From: Deltaproteobacteria bacterium
Lineage (GTDB): Bacteria > Desulfobacterota > Desulfuromonadia > Geobacterales > Pseudopelobacteraceae
Reading direction: 5' to 3'
NCBI GenBank assembly: GCA_030654645.1
Contig: JAURXC010000342.1
Span: 1-16,277 of the forward strand
DNA length: 16,277 nt
The notes beneath the pieces were generated by a model, which ran no database searches, was not told the DNA's origin, and saw nothing but the letters and a program-made list of their open reading frames with translations. Of this stretch, positions 12,556 to 16,277 are shown piece by piece (position 1 is the stretch's first letter; every line of letters starts with the position of its first letter). The position numbers and the translations under genes were made by a program.

Positions 12556-13704
12556 ATGAACATCAGCAAATTTGTCGCCCCGGAGATCATCTTCGGCCGG
12601 GGCTCCCTGAGCCAGATCGGCGAGAGTGTCGTACGCATCGGCGCCTCGAAAGTTTTTCTGGTGAGTGATCAGGACGTGATCAAGGCCGGCTGGGTCGATC
12701 TGGCCGTGCACTACCTGCGGGCCGCCGGTCTGGAAGCGGAGATCTTCTCCGCGCTGACCACCAATCCCAAGGATTTCGAGGTGACCGAGGGGGTGCAGCG
12801 CTATCTGGCGTCGGGCTGTGACGGCATCGTGGCGGTCGGCGGCGGCAGCCCCACCGACGTGGCCAAGGCCATCGCCATCCTGGCCACCAATGGCGGGGTG
12901 CTGCAGGATTACGAGGGTATCAACAGGATCAGCCGCCCCTTGCCGCCGATGCTGATTGCGCCCAGCACCGCCGGCGCCGGGTCGGAGGTCAGCCAGTTCG
13001 CGATCATCGTCGATACTGCCCGCAAGCTGAAGATGTCGATCATTTCCAAGTCGCTGGTGCCGGACATCGCCATCGTGGACCCGGAGGTGGTCAAGACCAT
13101 GGACGCCAAGCTGGCAGCTGCCACCGGGCTGGACGCATTTACCCACGGCATCGAATCCTACGTGTCGCTGGCGGCAACACCGCTGACCGACATCCACGCC
13201 CTCAAGGCGATTCAACTGATCTCGCGCAACCTTCGGCTGGCCGTGGCCGACCGGCAGGACATGGAAGCCAATACCAACATGTCCATGGCCAGCCTGACTG
13301 CCGGGCTGGCTTTTTCAAACGCCATCCTGGGCGCTACCCATGCCATGACCCATCAGGTGGACGGCCTGATTGACCAGCACCACGGCGAAACCAACGCCTC
13401 GATCCTGCCGCATGTAATGGAATTCAATCTGAGCGCTTGTCCTGAACGCTTCCGGGACATTGCCGAGGCCATGGGTGAAGATGTGGCCGGCCTTTCCACG
13501 GTGGCGGCGGCGGAGCGGGCGGTGGCGGCGGTACGGCAGTTGATCGGCGACATCGGTCTGGCCAAGGGCCTGGGTGAGATCGGCTTGAGCGAGGAGTTCA
13601 TCCCGCTCTTGAGTGAAAATGCGCTCAAGGATGCCTGCCTGGTAACCAATCCACGCCGGGCCAGCCGGGAGGATCTTGCGGAAATTTTCAGGAAATGCCT
13701 GTGA
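12556..13704 (+). CDS. Second iron-containing alcohol dehydrogenase
   Basis: A 382-residue group III alcohol dehydrogenase with GAGGAG before its ATG. Nucleotide-binding GGGSPTD is at 95-101 and STAGAGSEVSQ at 137-147. Metal ligands are Asp193 and His197 (GLDAFTHGIESY), His262 (ATHAMTHQ) and His276. The segment between the last two histidines reads THQVDGLIDQHHGETNA where the first alcohol dehydrogenase here has AHQLGGFYNLPHGVCNA. Ligand spacing (14 residues) is kept but the active-site loop differs, so its substrate range probably differs from the enzyme at 8149-9312. It follows NfnAB by 58 bases and its stop codon lies 26 bases before the kinase start, so it is probably within one transcript. 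Whether it is a true catabolic dehydrogenase or works in reverse is not visible. Confidence 0.93.
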   Translation: MNISKFVAPEIIFGRGSLSQIGESVVRIGASKVFLVSDQDVIKAGWVDLAVHYLRAAGLEAEIFSALTTNPKDFEVTEGVQRYLASGCDGIVAVGGGSPTDVAKAIAILATNGGVLQDYEGINRISRPLPPMLIAPSTAGAGSEVSQFAIIVDTARKLKMSIISKSLVPDIAIVDPEVVKTMDAKLAAATGLDAFTHGIESYVSLAATPLTDIHALKAIQLISRNLRLAVADRQDMEANTNMSMASLTAGLAFSNAILGATHAMTHQVDGLIDQHHGETNASILPHVMEFNLSACPERFRDIAEAMGEDVAGLSTVAAAERAVAAVRQLIGDIGLAKGLGEIGLSEEFIPLLSENALKDACLVTNPRRASREDLAEIFRKCL

Positions 13705-13730
13705 ACGGCGCACCGGGCGGGGAAGCATCC

Positions 13731-15389
13731 ATGGATAACCGGGAAAAATTGCTGGAACAGCTGACCGGAGTCGATTCGTCCAAGCTCAATTATTACGTCG
13801 AGCTGAAAAAACGCAACCAGGAAGTACTGAAGCAGAACAGCCGCCTGGAGATCCTGCGCCAGCTCTCCCGAGATATCAATATCGACATGTCCATAGCCGA
13901 CATCGTCGAAGGGGCCTTTTCCAAACTGCCCCAGACCTTGCCGTGCGATTTCCTGGGGCTGGTGGCGGTCAAAAGCAACGGCCTGATTCTCAAGGCGCTG
14001 CAACCGCCGGATTTCTGCCGTATCGAAGACTTTCCGGCCCACTCCCCCTCACTGAAGGTGATACAGCAAAAACGGGCCGAGATTTTTAACCTGCCGCCTG
14101 ACGAGCTTAGCCATATCCTCATCAACCCGGCCTATCCGGGCCCGTTGCGTTCATTGGCAATTGCCCCCATGTTCAAACGTGACGAAGTCATCGGCGCCCT
14201 GATAGTTGCCAGCGGAACTTTCGAAGCCTATGACAGGAATGATCTCAACTTCGTCGAACACCTGGGCGACCAGCTTTCGATCAGCATCCAGAACGCCAGG
14301 CTGTACAAACAGGTCTCGCGGGCCAAGGAAGAGTGGGAATCAACCTTCATGGCGGTGACCGACCCTATTTTCCTGGTGGATACCGACTACAATGTTTTGT
14401 TGCATAATGGCCGGCTGCCGGCCGAGATGCAGTTTTTCTGGGATCAGTCGCTCAGCCGGAAATGCTTTGCCAAACTGCACGGCCGCAAGGAACCCTGCCA
14501 GGATTGCCCGATCCGCGAGGTGCAGCGGACCCGGCAACCGGTTTACCAACGCTGGCAGACCGAATCCGGGCTGGTACTGGATCTTTCCTATTACCCGGTA
14601 ATGACCGAAGGCAAACAGCTGTCGGCGGTGACAATCATCCTCAAGGATGTTACCGAGAAAATGAAAATGGAAGGGCAACTGATCCAGTCGGCCAAGCTGG
14701 CGGCCTTGGGAGAAATGGCCGCCGGGGTGGCCCATGAGCTGAACAGTCCGATGACCGTGATCATCGGCACGGCCCAGCTGGTTGCCAGGGAACTGCAGCA
14801 GGACGGCCAGTCGGAACGGGCCGCAGAACTGGAGGACATCGTCAATTCCGGGCTGCGCTGCAAGCGCATCATTCAGAACCTGCTGACCTTTTCCAGGCAG
14901 GATCAGCAGCCGGCAACCGAAATAGACCTGAATGACGAGGCCAGGCGGGTGCTGGGCATGATCAAGTACCAGATCAACCGCAGCCGGATCACGATCACGG
15001 AGCGGATGACGGCGGACCTTCCGCGCCTGATCGCCAATGGACCTCAGATTCAGCAGGTATTGACCAATCTCCTGATCAACGCCCGTGACGCGTTGAACGA
15101 GGTGGCAGGGCGCGAGAAAGTAATCGAGGTTTCAAGCGAATTGCGGGTTGTGAGCGGCCGAAGATGGGCGGTTTTGAGTGTTTCCGATAACGGAATCGGC
15201 ATTCCTTCCGAAAACCGGCCCAAGATATTTACCCCGTTCTACACCAGCAAGGAGGCCACCAAGGGCACCGGGCTGGGGTTGTCTGTCAGCCTGGGTATCG
15301 CGGAATCCCATAACGGGACCATCGAAGTGACCAGCACGCCGGGTCAGGGGAGCACCTTTTCCCTGGTGCTGCCGATTGATCAGCAATGA
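13731..15389 (+). CDS. Soluble GAF-PAS sensor histidine kinase
   Basis: A 552-residue kinase from the ATG at 13731 (GGGGAAG upstream); an in-frame ATG at 13695 overlapping the previous gene would add 12 residues. There are no membrane helices, so it is cytoplasmic. Order: N-terminal coiled helix (about 20-48), GAF domain (about 50-190), PAS domain (about 203-308) with a cysteine cluster KC245-x10-C256-x2-C259-P, HisKA box with phospho-accepting His335 (AGVAHELNSPM), N-box Asn450 (LTNLLINARDAL), G1 box DNGIGIP (486-492), and GTGLGLS (512-518). It should autophosphorylate and pass phosphate to the response regulator encoded 149 bases downstream. The signal is unknown; the PAS cysteines could sense redox state or metal. 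Its position at the end of the alcohol/aldehyde gene run suggests it controls that metabolism, by inference. Confidence 0.92.
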   Translation: MDNREKLLEQLTGVDSSKLNYYVELKKRNQEVLKQNSRLEILRQLSRDINIDMSIADIVEGAFSKLPQTLPCDFLGLVAVKSNGLILKALQPPDFCRIEDFPAHSPSLKVIQQKRAEIFNLPPDELSHILINPAYPGPLRSLAIAPMFKRDEVIGALIVASGTFEAYDRNDLNFVEHLGDQLSISIQNARLYKQVSRAKEEWESTFMAVTDPIFLVDTDYNVLLHNGRLPAEMQFFWDQSLSRKCFAKLHGRKEPCQDCPIREVQRTRQPVYQRWQTESGLVLDLSYYPVMTEGKQLSAVTIILKDVTEKMKMEGQLIQSAKLAALGEMAAGVAHELNSPMTVIIGTAQLVARELQQDGQSERAAELEDIVNSGLRCKRIIQNLLTFSRQDQQPATEIDLNDEARRVLGMIKYQINRSRITITERMTADLPRLIANGPQIQQVLTNLLINARDALNEVAGREKVIEVSSELRVVSGRRWAVLSVSDNGIGIPSENRPKIFTPFYTSKEATKGTGLGLSVSLGIAESHNGTIEVTSTPGQGSTFSLVLPIDQQ

Positions 15390-15425
15390 TGTGCAGTACC
15401 TTGTAACGCGTATGCTTTCGCAGCA

Positions 15426-15499
15426 AACCCCTCTAAATCTCCCCTTATCAGGGGAGACTTCAAAGCTTCCCCCCTGATAAGGGGGGACTGAGGGGGGTT
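15426..15499. repeat. Double-hairpin dispersed repeat, copy 2
   Basis: Bounded by AACCCC and GGGGTT. Its left hairpin has arms TCTCCCC / GGGGAGA (15438-15457) with loop TTATCA; its right hairpin has CCCCCC / GGGGGG arms around TGATAA (15469-15486). The two hairpin cores, CCCCTTATCAGGGG and CCCCTGATAAGGGG, are reverse complements, so the whole element is a large imperfect inverted repeat with a centre near 15462. Its layout matches the copy at 8064-8142. It fills the spacer between the kinase and the response regulator. Confidence 0.8.
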
Positions 15500-15538
15500 G
15501 GTTTTAGATGTTACGTCGTACCAGGAAAGAAGGGAAGT

Positions 15539-16277
15539 ATGCCGCCTGTTAAGATATTGATCATCGACGACGAAGCGGATGTCTGCGGTTTTTTCCGCCG
15601 GATGCTGACCAGAAAAGGTTATCAGGTTACCACCGCAACCAATGAAGCGGATGCCTTGAAAGCGCTGGCCGAGACCCGTTTCAACGTGGCCATGGTGGAT
15701 CTTAAGCTGCCGGATACCGACGGCCTGACCCTTTTGCAGGCGATCAAGTCCCGCCAGCCTGACTGCGAAGTGATCATCATGACCGGCTACAGCACCGTCA
15801 AGACGGCGGTGACGGCTATGCAGCGGGGGGCCTACGAATACCTGGAGAAGCCGTTTGACGACATCGGCGAAATCGAGGCATTGATCGCCAGGGCCGTTGC
15901 CCATGGTGAACCGGGACTCCAGGGGGAACAGGCACGGGAGGAATGGGCCGACGTCGCCAGCGCGGTCGGCTTCCAGGTTGGCGGCTCGCCGCTGATGCGA
16001 CGTCTGGTGTCGCTGGCCTACAAGGTGGCCGGCAAAAACATCAACGTGCTGATCCAGGGAAAAACCGGTACCGGCAAGGAGGTGCTGGCCCGTTTCATCC
16101 ATGCCGCCTCGAACCGGGCCGAGGCGGCCTTCATCCCGGTCAACTGCGGCGCGCTGCCGGAAAATCTGCTGGAGAGCGAGCTGTTCGGCCACGAACGGGG
16201 CGCCTTTACCGGCGCCAACCAGACCCGGCGCGGCATTTTCGAGCTGGCCAACCATGGCACCCTGCTGCTGGACGAGA
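15539..16277 (+). CDS. Sigma-54-dependent response regulator (NtrC class), 3' partial
   Basis: The frame opens at the ATG at 15539 (AAGGGAAG upstream) and runs off the window end after 246 codons. A receiver domain covers residues 1-120: acidic Asp10/Asp11, phospho-accepting Asp54 (MVDLKLPDTDG), Thr82 and Lys104 (LEKPF). A linker is followed by the AAA+ domain with Walker A GKTGTGKE (174-181), the sigma-54-contacting GAFTGA loop (221-226) and the Walker B LLLDE (242-246). The DNA-binding helix-turn-helix is outside the window. Most family members have Glu at the second Walker A position where this has Lys175. It is the natural partner of the kinase just upstream and the best candidate to act at the dyad cluster 9537-9617 and its two sigma-54-like promoters, by inference. 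Confidence 0.93.
   Translation, partial: MPPVKILIIDDEADVCGFFRRMLTRKGYQVTTATNEADALKALAETRFNVAMVDLKLPDTDGLTLLQAIKSRQPDCEVIIMTGYSTVKTAVTAMQRGAYEYLEKPFDDIGEIEALIARAVAHGEPGLQGEQAREEWADVASAVGFQVGGSPLMRRLVSLAYKVAGKNINVLIQGKTGTGKEVLARFIHAASNRAEAAFIPVNCGALPENLLESELFGHERGAFTGANQTRRGIFELANHGTLLLDE

Noticed and set aside
12475..13215. Minus-strand open frame (246 codons) opposite the second alcohol dehydrogenase
   Set aside because: Shadow frame of the same type as that opposite the first dehydrogenase.
15380..16255. Minus-strand open frame (291 codons) opposite the response regulator
   Set aside because: Its opposite strand encodes receiver and AAA+ motifs in order; part of it also translates the repeat at 15426-15499.

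Overview
The window looks like chromosomal DNA of an anaerobic, GC-rich Deltaproteobacterium, most likely of the Geobacter/Pelobacter (Desulfuromonadia) type. This is inferred from three things: a tungsten-type aldehyde:ferredoxin oxidoreductase beside iron-type alcohol dehydrogenases, a fused NfnAB-type flavoprotein, and sigma-54 regulation with a soluble GAF/PAS histidine kinase and an NtrC-class regulator. No rRNA, tRNA, CRISPR array or intact insertion sequence was seen.

Layout. Positions 1-1106 hold the 3' part of an AT-rich gene whose base composition differs sharply from everything downstream. Positions 1214-3212 (minus strand) hold three orphan genes, two with signal peptides. Positions 3259-4978 (plus strand) hold a SnoaL/NTF2-like protein, a transglutaminase-like protein and a small multi-helix membrane protein with four helix-associated histidines. 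Positions 5003-9312 (minus strand) form an operon-like run in transcription order: iron alcohol dehydrogenase, aldehyde:ferredoxin oxidoreductase, MoaD/ThiS-like sulfur carrier, MoeB/ThiF-like adenylyltransferase. Positions 9313-9823 are a 511-base non-coding control region. Positions 9824-16277 (plus strand) hold a ribbon-helix-helix regulator with an AT-hook-like motif, a single-chain NfnAB fusion, a second iron alcohol dehydrogenase, a histidine kinase and a sigma-54 response regulator cut by the window end.

How the genes may work together (inference). The alcohol dehydrogenases would oxidise an alcohol to an aldehyde with NAD(P), and the aldehyde oxidoreductase would oxidise that to the acid and reduce ferredoxin. 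NfnAB would balance ferredoxin, NADH and NADPH, and the MoaD/MoeB-like pair would help make the tungsto-/molybdopterin cofactor. The kinase and sigma-54 regulator at the end of the plus-strand run are candidates to control both arms. Two sigma-54-like promoters face outward from the 9313-9823 region, with a cluster of dyad sites between them at a distance typical of enhancer sites.

The spacers also carry several palindromic repeats: a 57-base inverted repeat at 6145-6201, a 14-bp-stem hairpin at 7995-8036, and two copies of a double-hairpin element at 8064-8142 and 15426-15499.
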